NCBI RefSeq assembly: GCF_001039355.2
Contig: NW_019774325.1
Location: 390,963 to 451,018, forward strand
DNA from: Lingula anatina
Lineage: Eukaryota; Brachiopoda; Lingulata; Lingulida; Lingulidae
Direction of reading: 5' to 3'
DNA: 60,056 nt
Shown here: one piece after another, positions 27,500 to 39,315 of the stretch
Numbering within the stretch: position 1 is the first letter of the stretch
Layout: each line of letters starts with the position of its first letter
Program-made: the position numbers and the translations under genes
Notes under the pieces: model-generated
What the model was told of the DNA's origin: nothing
What the model saw: only the letters and a program-made list of their open reading frames with translations
Databases searched by the model: none

Positions 27500-27960
27500 A
27501 CCGTGAAACCCTGAACCGCTAGAATTCATTCAAAAGACGGAATGACCCCCCATGCCTCGTTTTAGCTAACCCAAAGAGACACATAGAATAGAGGTGATCA
27601 AAACCATATCATTGAGACAATGCTTGAGCTAACGAGCCATGTTTTCTTGTTGCCATATGAAGGAGGTTGTTTGAAGTTTTCTGTGATTTTTATTTTTTAA
27701 CCGAAGCTTAGAAAGGACTGATCGTAGACGCAGCCAGGGTCGTCCAATGCAATCTTGCCAGAGAGATAGCTTAAAAGCACTTTGCTTTAGAAAAAAGTAG
27801 AAAGATAATTTGCATTTTTTAAAATAAACGGACAGAGATGTTTTTACTTTATAAAGACAGTTTTTATTACACATAGAATGTGTTCGTATGTTGTTGTAAA
27901 ATAAAGTTTATTGTTTTCTTAAGGGAACAAAGAAATAAAACTTTGAAATGTTTAATAATT
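27500..27960 (+). other. Actin 3' untranslated region with poly-A signals
   Basis: Sequence after the TAA stop becomes AT-rich. AATAAA occurs at 27899-27904, followed by a TTTATTGTTTTC stretch, and again near 27933. Either could end the transcript. Confidence 0.7.
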
Positions 27961-27999
27961 TATTCTGTTTTAATGCGTTTAATAATTTATTATGATTAG

Positions 28000-28044
<45 letters not shown>

Positions 28045-28256
28045 ACCACTCTTTCTTAAAAGCAGCACTACTTTCCTAAATGTTGTACGCAGTTAAGAGT
28101 TTTTCTTTTTCTTTTCCCAGTCACAAAAGCTCATTGTTACGTTCACTGCCGTTCCTTCACAGAAGGCATGGTTCCAGTTTCACGTAAAAAAAACGTAAGT
28201 CAATTCACTGGGTTACATCCTTATTACCAAGGTAACATGGACACATGCATGCATCC
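27961..28256. other. Actin downstream DNA with CT repeat
   Basis: A CT microsatellite at 28002-28038, otherwise unremarkable sequence with no gene. Confidence 0.6.
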
Positions 28257-28506
28257 CAGGTGCCGATTTCGACCGAGGGGGTGGGGGGTGGGGGGCAAGA
28301 CCCCCCTTACTTCGATTTCTGGTCCCCTCTTGAAATTAGAATTTTGGCAAGCTGAATCGTAGCTCTAAACCGTACCAAATGGCACCAATTGCCCTCTTAA
28401 ATACCAAAATCTTGAGGTCCTTCAGTGGGGGGGGGGGGGGGGGGGGGGGGGAAGGGTCGGTCTCGCAGCCGCAGACCCCCTTCAAATTATCCTGGATCCG
28501 CCCCTG
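28257..28506. mobile_element. hAT-like MITE, copy 3
   Basis: Starts CAGGTGCCGATTTCG and ends CTGGATCCGCCCCTG. The interior has the family's ACCGTACCAAATGGCACCAA segment and a poly-G run at 28427-28451. It is the same family as 30286-30848. Confidence 0.7.
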
Positions 28507-29160
28507 CACCGTATCCTATCAGAAGCAGTGTTAGAGCACTCTCCTGGAGACATGAACACGTCCTAATCAACTAAGGATTTTTAAAAGGTTCTTTGTGAAA
28601 CGGGGCCTGCATTGTTAAGGCATCGCTATCGCAATATTAGTCCTCTGTCATTTATAGTACATGTATGTGTTTGTGTTTTATTATATGTGTACAGATAAGT
28701 GATATTCGTATAGGAATTATTCCCCTTTTTAATCCGACCAACTGCTATTGCTATTTGACATAGAAATTAATAAAAATTCTCAAATACAGTTTATTGAACA
28801 AAATTACTAAGAGAATATAATTTGAGCAGTGATGACCCGTGATCCATTTCTTCTCGGCGGAATTTTTAATATAATAATTTTTAAATTATATTATTTCTTT
28901 ATGGTCCTTTATTCCTGGGCCCTGCTAATTAAGCCCTTTTATACTCATTTCTTGAACCAGCCAAAGAGAAGTGCTCAGAGAAATGGCCACATTTTTACGC
29001 AATGTAGCCTTTCTTTTAAGTTACTCTAAGGTAGCCAGGAGGCCATAACCCGACACACTTGGCTACACCTGTTCCCATTTCTAATATGTGATCTACAATT
29101 TCTCAAAAAAAAAAAAAAAAAAAAAAAAGTACCAAGAGTAATTACCAAGACTTGCTCTTT

Positions 29161-29893
29161 AGTCACCTGAGGTGAAACCCATTTCAGGTAGAGATGCTAT
29201 GCAATTATAATAAACGTGAATTATGTTCAAAAGCCGTGGTGCCCCTCGGCACCCGTTGGCATGTTGAGTGCTGAAATGGGATCACATTAATAAAATAAAA
29301 TAGTATTTATGATCTTATGAAAAATGGATCATTTTTAAGATGAAGAGTAAAAGATTGATAAATGTTTACAGTAAGTTGCATGACATTGCACTTGACATTT
29401 TATCAAAGTGAGTCACTTAACGGGATGCTAAACAATAGAGGAAGTAAAAATACACATTGTTATCAGGAATTGTGCATACTTACGTTAATAAGAAAACGAA
29501 AGAAAAGTGTTTTGCTTTGGAGAAAAAAGGATGCCCTTACGTAATGCCAAACAGTAAAGGACATAAAAATGCAAACTGTTATCAGGAATCGTGCATACAA
29601 TGTTTTTCTTTGGAAAAAAGATGCCCTAACGGGATGCTGAACAATAAAGGAAATGAAAATAAAAGTTGTTATCAGAAATCGTGCATACTTACGTTAAAAA
29701 CGAAAGAAAATCTTCTTTGGAGAAAAAAAGATGGCTTTGAAAATTTGTCTATATTTTGAATTTGTATAAGCATTTAATGCCCTGTAAAAAGTACTCTTCT
29801 TCTTTAAAAAAGGTTGTTCATTGTAGCAGGCAAGGCGATAAATAAGTATAGTGTTTATGACTTTGAAAAACTTTCCTTTTTATTTAATGCGCC
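29161..29893. repeat. Dispersed repeat with internal tandem units, copy 2
   Basis: Parallel to 25594-26375 with the same start and end and four internal units. The two copies flank actin exon 2 in direct orientation, about 3.6 kb apart. The DNA between the actin 3' end and this copy has no gene; a poly-A run lies at 29105-29128. Confidence 0.75.
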
Positions 29894-30285
29894 AAACCTT
29901 TGAAATGATTTGGAATGCTGATTGTGACAGAGAAGATACAAAACACATCAGGTGCAGCTAATGCAATCAAATGATTTTAAACCTACTTTTGCTTGAGAGA
30001 CGTCCACATTGAATATTGGCCCCATTTAGTTAACACTGATAATATGAATTTTATGGTTTTTGTGAAAATTGTGTTTAAAATGGTTCAACTAATGTATAAA
30101 TATTTATCTAGGCTAATTTCCGCAGCGGAAATAACAAAATAAACAGGAAAAAGTGAAACTATAAATAGGTACAGATGAAGGGAAATATGCATTGTAAAAG
30201 CATACGTGCGCACATGTATGACGTCGCACGCACTCATGATTAAGTTATCATTATTTTATGATGTGGTGATGTGAAGATAAACTTT
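29894..30285. other. Intergenic, no gene seen
   Basis: AT-rich unique-looking sequence between the dispersed repeat and the nested MITE pair. Confidence 0.5.
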
Positions 30286-30848
30286 CAGTGGCGGATTTAG
30301 AGGGGGGTGTCAGGGGGGTCCTGACCAGTGGCGGTTTTAGAGAGGGGGGTCAGGGGGGTCCTGACCCCCTTCGGTTTCTGAAAAAATAATCACACTAATA
30401 TTTTCCTCTTGGAGTTAGAATTTTCAATAGCTGATTTATAGTACTAAACCATACCAAATGGCACAGTTCGCCCTCTAAAATACCAAACCGGTAAGTAAAC
30501 GCCAACCGGGGTAGGGGTTGGAGTGAAGGTCGGCTTTGCATCCCCCCCCCCCCCCGCCTTCAAATAATCCTGGGTCCGCCTCTGGTCCTGACCCCCTCTT
30601 CTGTTTCTGAAAAATATATATATCACACCAATATTCTCCTCTTAAAATTATAATTTTGACTAGCTAATTCATAGTTCTAAACCGTCCCAAAGGGCTCTGT
30701 TTGCTCTCCAGAAAACCAAAAAACCTTTTGAGCTGGCCCCAAACCCCACACCAAGTGGGCGATGGTCGGCTTCACATCCGAGGTCTGTCGTTCCGGACCC
30801 CCAACCTCCCCCCCCCCCCACCTTCAAATAATCCTGGATCCGCCCCTG
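30286..30848. mobile_element. hAT-like MITE, copy 4 (outer, interrupted)
   Basis: Starts CAGTGGCGGATTTAGAGGGG and ends CTGGATCCGCCCCTG. It is split by an inner copy at 30326-30584. The flanks TAAACTTT and TTAACATT agree at 6 of 8 positions, an aged 8-bp target duplication. Confidence 0.85.
30326..30584. mobile_element. hAT-like MITE, copy 5 (inner, nested)
   Basis: Starts CAGTGGCGGTTTTAGAGAGG and ends CTGGGTCCGCCTCTG. Both sides carry GTCCTGAC (30318-30325 and 30585-30592), a perfect 8-bp target duplication as made by hAT transposases. It is 259 bases and non-coding. Confidence 0.92.
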
Positions 30849-31416
<568 letters not shown>

Positions 31417-31559
31417 GTGTAACAGGAATAGAAGTCCTAGGAATGGAAGTGCACTCATATGATTAGTACAGGTTAGGGTTAATTGAAGTAATGTACTGTC
31501 ACCGGTACAAAGAAATGGGGAACGGACTACGGTTCATAGCGGACTCCCATTTCTGCTAC
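31417..31559. mobile_element. Short inverted-repeat element GTGTAACAGGAA, copy 1
   Basis: Starts GTGTAACAGGAATAGAAGTC. Its right end (GGACTCCCATTTCTGCTACG) is a decayed inverted complement. The interior matches 48384-48539, including AACGGACTACGGTTC and CATATGATTAGTA. Confidence 0.65.
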
Positions 31560-32774
31560 GGGCTACATGTGTAGCCTAGTAGGCGCAGTTAGACACTTTT
31601 GGACTTGTAGAGTATCGTATTTGACATCGAATATTTGCACGACTTTGAGCATATAAAGGTATCACCACCGGGTTTATTGAACATTCGTGAACAGTTTCAG
31701 TAACAACCTCTCACCTGAAATGAGCTATACCTGTTAGTATTTGCATAACAACAAGTTGTTCATCGTAGTGCCAGCTGTCTTCCCGAATGCTCACTTGGCA
31801 GTTAGACAGAGTCGGGTGTAGACGCAACAGTATGTGTGGTGCAGTCAGAAGGTCGAGCTTTTATAAGGCGTGGAAGCAAATGTATATTTGTGAGTATCAC
31901 TTTTTCTTCATCAACCACAGCCATTAAATACTAAAGGCGCAAAAGAATGAGAAAAATAGTTACGGCAAATATATATGACATGGATTCTTATACTATATTT
32001 TCATTGTTAATAGTATGTCACTCAGAATGGTAGAAATTATTGCTTACAGTGCACTGGAACTCCAAATGTTCAGAATAAACGGCGCATTCATCTGATTTTT
32101 GATGATAACCTATGTTTGCTTGAAACCCTCCCCACTTTAGAACCCTTTGTTTGAACATTTTGTGTGCCCCGGCCTTGACAATTAATTTTAAATATTTTGA
32201 CCTAATTTAAAATGTCGTGTGGTTAAATGTAAGTATTACCATGCTTGTCACAGTTCGAAGCTTCTGATCCAAGGATTTCGAGTGTTCATTGTACAATGAT
32301 TGACAGATACATATTTTACACAGCCTGTCGTCTCCATTGTGCCGTGTGTTGTCCATCCATTACAGGATTCTCTGTAAACTTATCATATATGTGCAATATA
32401 TTTGTCACAATTTTCGAAGAGAATTTGTAAATGATCTCTTTCCCTGAAATGGATCAACATGTACTACAACACGTGTTATAACTTTTAATATCAAGAGAAA
32501 TATATTAACGGTCGTAACCTCACCCACCCTGCAAATGAAACTGGTTGTGCTATCAGTGTTACTTTTTTTAACAAGAGGCCTCAAACAGTTATATCATTAA
32601 CTAATTCCAGATCATGATTTTTGTTTTTCGCTAGCTGAACCTGAACATAAGACTAGTTAATAAACGTGCCATTCTATTTATATGTGCCCTCTGCCCTGTG
32701 ATATTACATGCATTATAAGAATGTACAGAGCCTGTCTGTTTAGTTCAAGTTGTAAACATTGTTTTATCTTTTCA
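31560..32774. other. Intergenic or intronic, possible first exon
   Basis: No firm gene. At 31832 an ATG opens a short frame, MCGAVRRSSFYKAWKQMYI, ending near a GTGAGT donor-like site (about 31890). It has no family resemblance, and its phase does not join cleanly to the acceptor at 32774. Confidence 0.35.
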
Positions 32775-32826
32775 GGAGCTGAAAGAAATTCTGCACAGCA
32801 TCCGCCTGAAAGCAACCTATGAAGTC
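32775..32826 (+). CDS. Candidate orphan terminal exon
   Basis: A good polypyrimidine acceptor (TTTTATCTTTTCAG) is followed by an open stretch reading ELKEILHSIRLKATYEV in phase 0 and a TAG stop. About 60 bases later comes AATAAA (CTCAATAAAAACTTTTG), then T-rich sequence. This has the form of a last exon with a short 3' end. The upstream exons were not identified. An alternative phase also stays open for 14 codons, so the frame is uncertain. I do not recognise the protein. Confidence 0.35.
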
Positions 32827-33464
32827 TAGCCTTTGTTTCACACACAGGAACCCACGCTCCTTTGTATATCTATTATATGAAAACTCAATAAAAACTTTTG
32901 TAATTTTTTGGCTTTTTATTTTTCGCTATGTTATGAAATTATTATGATAAGGATAGTAGTAATCATAATGGAAAATGAGTTATTTTAAGTATTTGAGGAC
33001 TTTCAAATTCAATCTGATCTGTAAATAATGCCAATTAATGTTTCTGTGGTTGACGGTTTTCTGTGGTACCTAAATTTTAAATGTTTGTAAAATGACCAGT
33101 ATTTTCTAAATAACCCCTCCAAGCTGTTTTAGCGCACTGAAGTAAAATGGTTTCCAACAACCAACATTTCTTATAGTTCAAATTTATATAAATTTACAAT
33201 CTGGTTTTTTTAAAAATTATTTGGATATAATATTTTCTTATATAGAGAGGGTCCCATTTTGACGGGTTTTGGCTTTTGCTATCGTGAATTGCTTCAATTT
33301 GGCGGCCTATTTTTAGTATAAATACTTTATTTGATATTTGAAATATTATATATAATAATGAAAAGGTGGGATGATTCTGATTTTAACTGGCCAAAAATTT
33401 GATTTCTGAGAGTAAAACGGTACAATTTCAGTTTTTGCTCTCTGCAGCTAATTTCAATACTCGC
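32827..33464. other. AT-rich intergenic DNA
   Basis: A probable poly-A signal at about 32888 for the exon above, then AT-rich DNA with no gene. Confidence 0.5.
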
Positions 33465-34100
33465 CCCACCTGTCACCCCTTTATGTAATAAACTCGCCCC
33501 ACCTGTCACCCCTCTAATGCAATGGAATCGTCCCCACCTGTCACCCCTTTATGTAATNNNNNNNNNNNNNNNNNNNNNNNNNNNNNNNNNNNNNNNNNNN
33601 NNNNNNNNNNNNNNNNNNNNNNNNNNNNNNNNNNNNNNNNNNNNNNNNNNNNNNNNNNNNNNNNNNNNNNNNNNNNNNNNNNNNNNNNNNNNNNNNNNNN
33701 NNNNNNNNNNNNNNNNNNNNNNNNNNNNNNNNNNNNNNNNNNNNNNNNNNNNNNNNNNNNNNNNNNNNNNNNNNNNNNNNNNNNNNNNNNNNNNNNNNNN
33801 NNNNNNNNNNNNNNNNNNNNNNNNNNNNNNNNNNNNNNNNNNNNNNNNNNNNCCTGTCACCCCTTTCATACAATGGACTCGCCCCACCTGTCACCCCTTT
33901 ATGCAATAAACTCGCCCCACCTGTCACCCCTTTTAACATTAAACTCGCCCCACCCGTCACCCCTTCTAATGCAATGGACTCGCCCCACCCGTCACCCCTT
34001 TTATTCAATGGACTTGCCCCACCTATCACCCCTCTAATTGAATGGAATGGCCACACAATAACACCTCTTTATTTGGAATGGAGTCGCCCCACCTGACATC
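33465..34100. repeat. Minisatellite, about 33-bp unit, with a 295-N gap
   Basis: Units of the form CGCCCCACCTGTCACCCC followed by a variable TTTATGCAATGGACT part repeat at about 32-34 bases. At least two units are visible before the gap (33558-33852) and six after it. Protein frames through the gap are artefacts. Confidence 0.9.
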
Positions 34101-35118
34101 AGATGTAACTCCTTGATGTCATCAAAATAGGATTTACTGACAGAAAAAAAGAATTGTGTTGGATGTGGATGAGAATGGGGAGCATAGAAATACCAGTTTA
34201 TTATGATTTTGAATTTAAATAAATAAAGCTGTAAATAAAAAAAAAACAATGACAAAAGGACCTTATCTTGTACAGTGCCATAAACAACTTCAGAACTTGG
34301 ACCTGATAAAATGTTGGAATGCAAGTTTTATGTTGGCTGTTGATTTTTCATATGATTAAGTGAATTTAAATAAAATGAAAATTAGAAACCATTTTTTTGG
34401 TGGTTTTGTGCCCTTAGCGACTCCATACCCAGGGCAAAGCGATTCTTTAATAAAGCTAGAGTTTCTGTCGCTTATTAAACAGATAAGACGTTTTGGTAAG
34501 GTTCATTTGTAAGAATATAATAAATCTAACAGTATTTCTGTGAACCATTATACCTGAATGCTTTTCAGCGGTTTGTGGAAGACAAGAAATAGACGTACAT
34601 ATATAGTACATTTTGCAAATTCTGTAGCCAATCAACCTGCAATTGACGAGATGAACCTAGCGGCTATAGCAAGCAAATTTAGAAAAAAACAGAGAATCAA
34701 ATGACCGTCTATTTATCTATAGACATATCTGTGGATATCTTGTGAAAAATCAATCTGTCGCCCTGGTAGAGGGCAGCAAGTGATTACGTATCATAGAAAT
34801 CATCTTCACAAACATCAAGTCAACTTTGCCAAAATCTCACGGGCCCTCGTGCTAGCCTCTTATCACTGGAGTGAGGAGATTAAAATTTAAATAATAATAA
34901 TAATAATAATAATAATAGTAGAATAATATTTAGTAAAAATAAGATTCTACAAGCTAACCCAAAGAATGAAAAAAAAAAACGCACCTGAAAACAGCTAGCT
35001 GACCTCCAAATGGAGTTTTGATTGATCCTGTTGTTTTAAGCTAAGACTTATATCACCCCCTGACATCAGTGCAACTGAAAAGGCATTGGGAAAGGCTGAA
35101 AAGTAGTATGAGATTTTA

Positions 35119-35262
35119 CATAGAGAAAGAGAGAGAAGAGGGTGAGAAAAAAGGGAGAGAGAAAGAAGAGGGAGAGAAAAGAGAGAGAGAAGGGGGAGAG
35201 AGCAGGGGGAACGTGAGACAGCAAAAAAAGAAAAAAAAAGAGAGAGAGAGGGGGAAGGGATT
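35119..35262. repeat. Polypurine tract
   Basis: Almost pure A/G on the + strand for about 140 bases, built from GAGAGA and GAAAAAGAGA blocks. Such tracts can form triplex DNA. Confidence 0.8.
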
Positions 35263-36101
35263 ATCTAAACGTGGTGATTAAACGGCTGGTTTATTGGAGA
35301 TAAACCAACATATGTTCTCTTGAAGACGTATGTACAAGTTGGATAATCATCCAGAGTACTCTTGCGTGTGAAAAAAAACCGAGATAACATAAAATAACCC
35401 AAGATAACACGATTTCTTTGCCAATCGCGTGCCGACCGTCGAGCCATGTGCTACAGGTGCAATTAGGGGAACAGGTCGAGCTGTAACATATACACGTAAT
35501 TAAACCAGCACTAAAACCACCCAAAGCAAAAAACCCATGTATATAAATGCTAATTCAATTTTTCTGACGTCAATTATCACTTCTGTATTTTGATATGGGC
35601 GTCAACAACGCTAACACTTATCAGAGTTGGCCGTCATCTTGTGACTATACGTGTAGCAGCACGTGAGAGCGTATTTGTCTGGTGAACTGAAAAAAATAAA
35701 ACATGTCATTTTGTAATGTCAATCTATTACCTATTTGTAATCAAGACAATGCAGCAGGATATAGAATTATAAGGGTGAACTTCAGACGTGACATAATCTG
35801 GAAATACAAGATATCGCCACGAAAGATGACAGTAGAATAATTGCTTATAAATGTCACATGATGTATTATGTATTATTATAACTTATTTAGTTGTTATTTA
35901 GTTTTGGGTTGTACAATAAGGTAGCAATATGCTGCCTTTACCCTTTTTATTGCAATGAATAAATAAATAAATAAACAAATAAATGAAAAAAAACGAGACA
36001 CGCATACAGAGGGGTAACTGCAATTCATCCCAAACATCAGACATAAAAACCCGAATGCAGACTCCCGATCTAAGGCCGTACAATTAAAATAGTTTACTTT
36101 A

Positions 36102-36151
<50 letters not shown>

Positions 36152-37104
36152 GTAGATCTCAAACAAATTATAACGAAGTCTACCGGTGCTACCCCTACTT
36201 TCATTTCAGGGACTGAGCATGATGTATTAATAAAGAGTGCTCTGATGGTTTTCAAATCGGTCCATCTCTGTAGTTTTTCTTTCGTAATATCTACGGCGGA
36301 TTTGAAATTAAATTCCCTTGGATAGATGATTTGTTAAACGCTGTGAACCTAGGGTTTGGTCTATAATAATGCAATCCTGTTTTGGGAAGAATGATAAGGC
36401 GACAGCTTGTTATAACAGCTTGTTATTTCTCCCACAAAGTCCACTATATTTAGACACAAATCTAATCACGGTAAATTATTACTAATGTAAGAAATCAATT
36501 GATTGTCTGTTCAGGATTGATAAGATGCTGATCACGGCGGGGTATCGTTTATTCCGGATAAACATGAAATGAAAAATACTAAAAATATCACGTTCTTGAA
36601 ACGAATATAAGACACCACTGTTTGAAATGGTGTTAGAAGATAAGGATCAATCTAAATGATGGATGAAAATTAGTTGTATGAAATCAAAAAATATGACAGA
36701 ATGAAGGCTTGTGTGACATCTACACATTTAAAGGACATCCCTTCGTCTGACAACGGAAGATGTAATTGTTTCAGAGATTTTTCAACATGAATAACAAACA
36801 CTTGTCCGCCTACAAAAGAGCTTATGTTTAATTTTCGAAGAAATGAAAATTTTGTTTTTTTCCTCGAGCAATCGTATACAAGGTACTCGTGAAACCGTTC
36901 ACATCGTCATATAATTAACATCAAATGGGTCTTATGGGGTTAAAATTGGATCTTTGCATTGTCATAAACACTATTAGTTTGTCGACGACGCTACAGATTC
37001 TTGTTCTGCCACAAATTTGGCACACGTGCGTTTCCTTAAAAAGTCTGAGCAAAAGAAATCAGCAGCGACCTTCTCAAACATACACTGTACGCCCTCCCTT
37101 CATT

Positions 37105-37105
<1 letters not shown>

Positions 37106-37140
<35 letters not shown>

Positions 37141-37202
37141 GGTGTCTCTCTTTCTCTTTCCCTGTCACGCGCACACGCACACACATACATACAAACACAC
37201 AC
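37106..37202. repeat. Composite CT/GT/CA microsatellite
   Basis: A CT run, then GT run, then CTCTTTCT, then CACA/CATA units, all contiguous. Confidence 0.85.
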
Positions 37203-38479
37203 GTGTTTGCGTGAACACATGCATATGTAATTTACATGCATATACATTTACCTTATGCACCAATACATACAAGATTAATGTGAAAGTTATGACGCAGGTT
37301 CGTCAACCAATACAGTGATGACAGTTTCAAATATCAATATTATTTCCTGACTCAAACACGAGATCGCGTTCCCACAAAAACGTGTCATCACCAAAAAACT
37401 GCAAGCACGCGCATGGACACCTACTGTCACGTGTTGCACGATACAAAACAACTCAGCTACCCACGCAGTCAGCTACAGGGTGCGTGTAACTAGCACGGAA
37501 GGTGACCAAAAACGTTGAATTAATGCGCAAAACACGCGGAAATCCTCACAACATGTGGCAAATAACGCACGTGCCTTATCAATTCTTCTTGTGGAAAATG
37601 AGTTTTTACTTTAAACATAACCTTCTTTCATAGAATCAGCTGATTACATAAAATAAATAATAATAATAAAAAAAATAACTTAACTTGCTCCATTTGGCCG
37701 ATTTTGATCGTGTCTTTCGATGTTTTCCCTTTAATAGCCAATATGAACTTCACCTTATTCATTTGGACTAATCAGAGTATTGAAATGCGTTTTTCAATTA
37801 AATTTCTTTAATTCTGTTCTTCCCGTAGGAAATAACATACACTGCAATCGCACGTAATCACGACCCTTTATCGTCATTATGGGACGCAAGAGAGCTCCAT
37901 TTTCAAGGTTTTTTTTTTAACGAGCAGTAGCACTAATAAATCTGTTGTAACATCTCATATTTGAAGCAATATATTGGTTAGCTGTGACAAATATTGCTTT
38001 ATTTCGATGCAGAATTTGGACCATGTGTTCTTAATGTACAGCAGGTGGTGTGGTTCGCATGATTGCAACATATGCCTGATATACGGCTAAAACCCCACAC
38101 ATTTCCTAGGCTGCCTTACACTATCAGCAAAGATGGAATTAATTGATATTTAAGGATTTATCGGTGATTACTTTTGCACGTAATTGCATCGAAAAGTAGA
38201 GCATCTCATATTTTATCCAAACAGGTTAAACCCCACGCAAATGAAGCACAATGACCATCTGCACGTGCCTCCTTTTTATTTTGACAAAATGCAAGACGAA
38301 TGATGTTCAGAATATTCTCATTGCTGGCGTGCCAAAAATAAAACTCTCTATTTACAATAACCGTAGTGAGAAATGTAAGATACATGAAATATTGACTGTG
38401 AAAAATAATAATCAATATAATTGTATATACTGGATGTTTTGTTTCCTTCTATAAAAATAAAAAAAATTGGAGGAAAAAA

Positions 38480-38612
38480 ATGTTGTACTGAGTGAGCCAG
38501 AGTGAAAAATGCTGATTGTCATTTTTGAACCACAACTTTGAAGCGCGCCGGAAGTGTCAAAACAAGAAAAACCCAAAGAGCCACGATACCAACCCAGAAC
38601 TGATTTAATCTT
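38480..38612. repeat. Dispersed repeat, copy 1 of an inverted pair
   Basis: TGTTGTACTGAGTG through ATTGTCATTTTTGAACCACA and CAAAGAGCCACGATACCAAC matches the reverse complement of 55134-55272. Confidence 0.7.
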
Positions 38613-39048
38613 TTTAAATAAGAGCTATCACTTTTGAGAGGAGATTAAGAATGGAAACAAAATGTGGAATTGCCCTACCCGGAGAACATCTAACGCATTC
38701 ATGGGAAAATTGGTTCCGACTCAGATAAAACACCAAAGGAATATGTGTCACAGCAGTTAGACTGGGTTTCCATGCCTAGATCGATCTAACTGGATCGACC
38801 CATCTCCAAGGGGTTTCTCGCTAAATTGCTTTAAGCGTAAACGGCTCATATGTGTGGCACGCTTACTGAAACTGCTAGACGATAGTTTTAAGTTAACTAC
38901 CCCCTAACAGCTTCAGTGGGCGCTCGATACATAGTGAGAACCCCCTTGGAGATAGATCGATCCAAAGTTACTACCTATTCTCTGGGAATGATCTCTCAAA
39001 CAAAGAAACAACTAAGATATGTCAAATGAAAATATCTATCGAATTCCT
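38613..39048. repeat. Long inverted-repeat element related to 44909-45156
   Basis: From about 38757 (AGACTGGGTTTCCATGCCTA, GATCGATCTAACTGGATCGA) to about 38993 (GGAGATAGATCGATCC, CTGGGAATGATCTCTC) the ends are decayed inverted repeats. An internal GTTAACTACCCCCTAACAGC segment recurs at 50738. The rest is unremarkable. Confidence 0.6.
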
Positions 39049-39315
39049 GGCAAGATTATCTGACTGAGGTAGAGCACTTAAGGCATACGTGGCATAACAG
39101 ATAAACACAGACTCAACTAAAATGTTAAAACTGGCAAGATTATCTGATTCCGATAGAGTACTAAAGGCATACGTGGCATAACAGATAAACATAGACTCAA
39201 TTAAAATGTTAAAACTAGTCCGAGAAATGGCTAAAATGAGAATAGCTATTGAATTCCTGAAGATTATCTGACTCTGATAGAGTACTAAAGGCATACGTGG
39301 CATAACAGATAAACT
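39049..39315. repeat. Tandem repeat, three units of about 84-125 bp
   Basis: Three copies of AAGATTATCTGAC followed by GATAGAGTACTAAAGGCATA and CGTGGCATAACAGATAAAC. The first two are 84 bases apart. The third is separated by an extra segment. Confidence 0.85.

Larger units (their letters stand above)
34101..38479. other. Intergenic DNA with simple repeats
   Basis: No gene recognised. Contents are a dispersed motif at about 34700-34790 shared with 54315-54395, an ATA microsatellite (34891-34920), a 140-base purine-rich tract (35119-35262), AAAT repeats near 35955, a CT microsatellite (36104-36148), and a composite CT/GT/CT/CA tract (37106-37202). The lysine/glutamate-rich frame over the purine tract is not a protein. 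Confidence 0.55.

Noticed and set aside
33517-34056. Frames of 112-171 codons through the N gap
   Set aside because: Most residues are unknown because of the gap, and the rest is minisatellite translation.
33465-34100. CRISPR-like repeat array
   Set aside because: The spacing is regular, but the variable part is itself repetitive and the genome is animal; it is a minisatellite.
35069-35281. A 70-codon lysine/glutamate-rich frame
   Set aside because: It is a translation of the polypurine tract.
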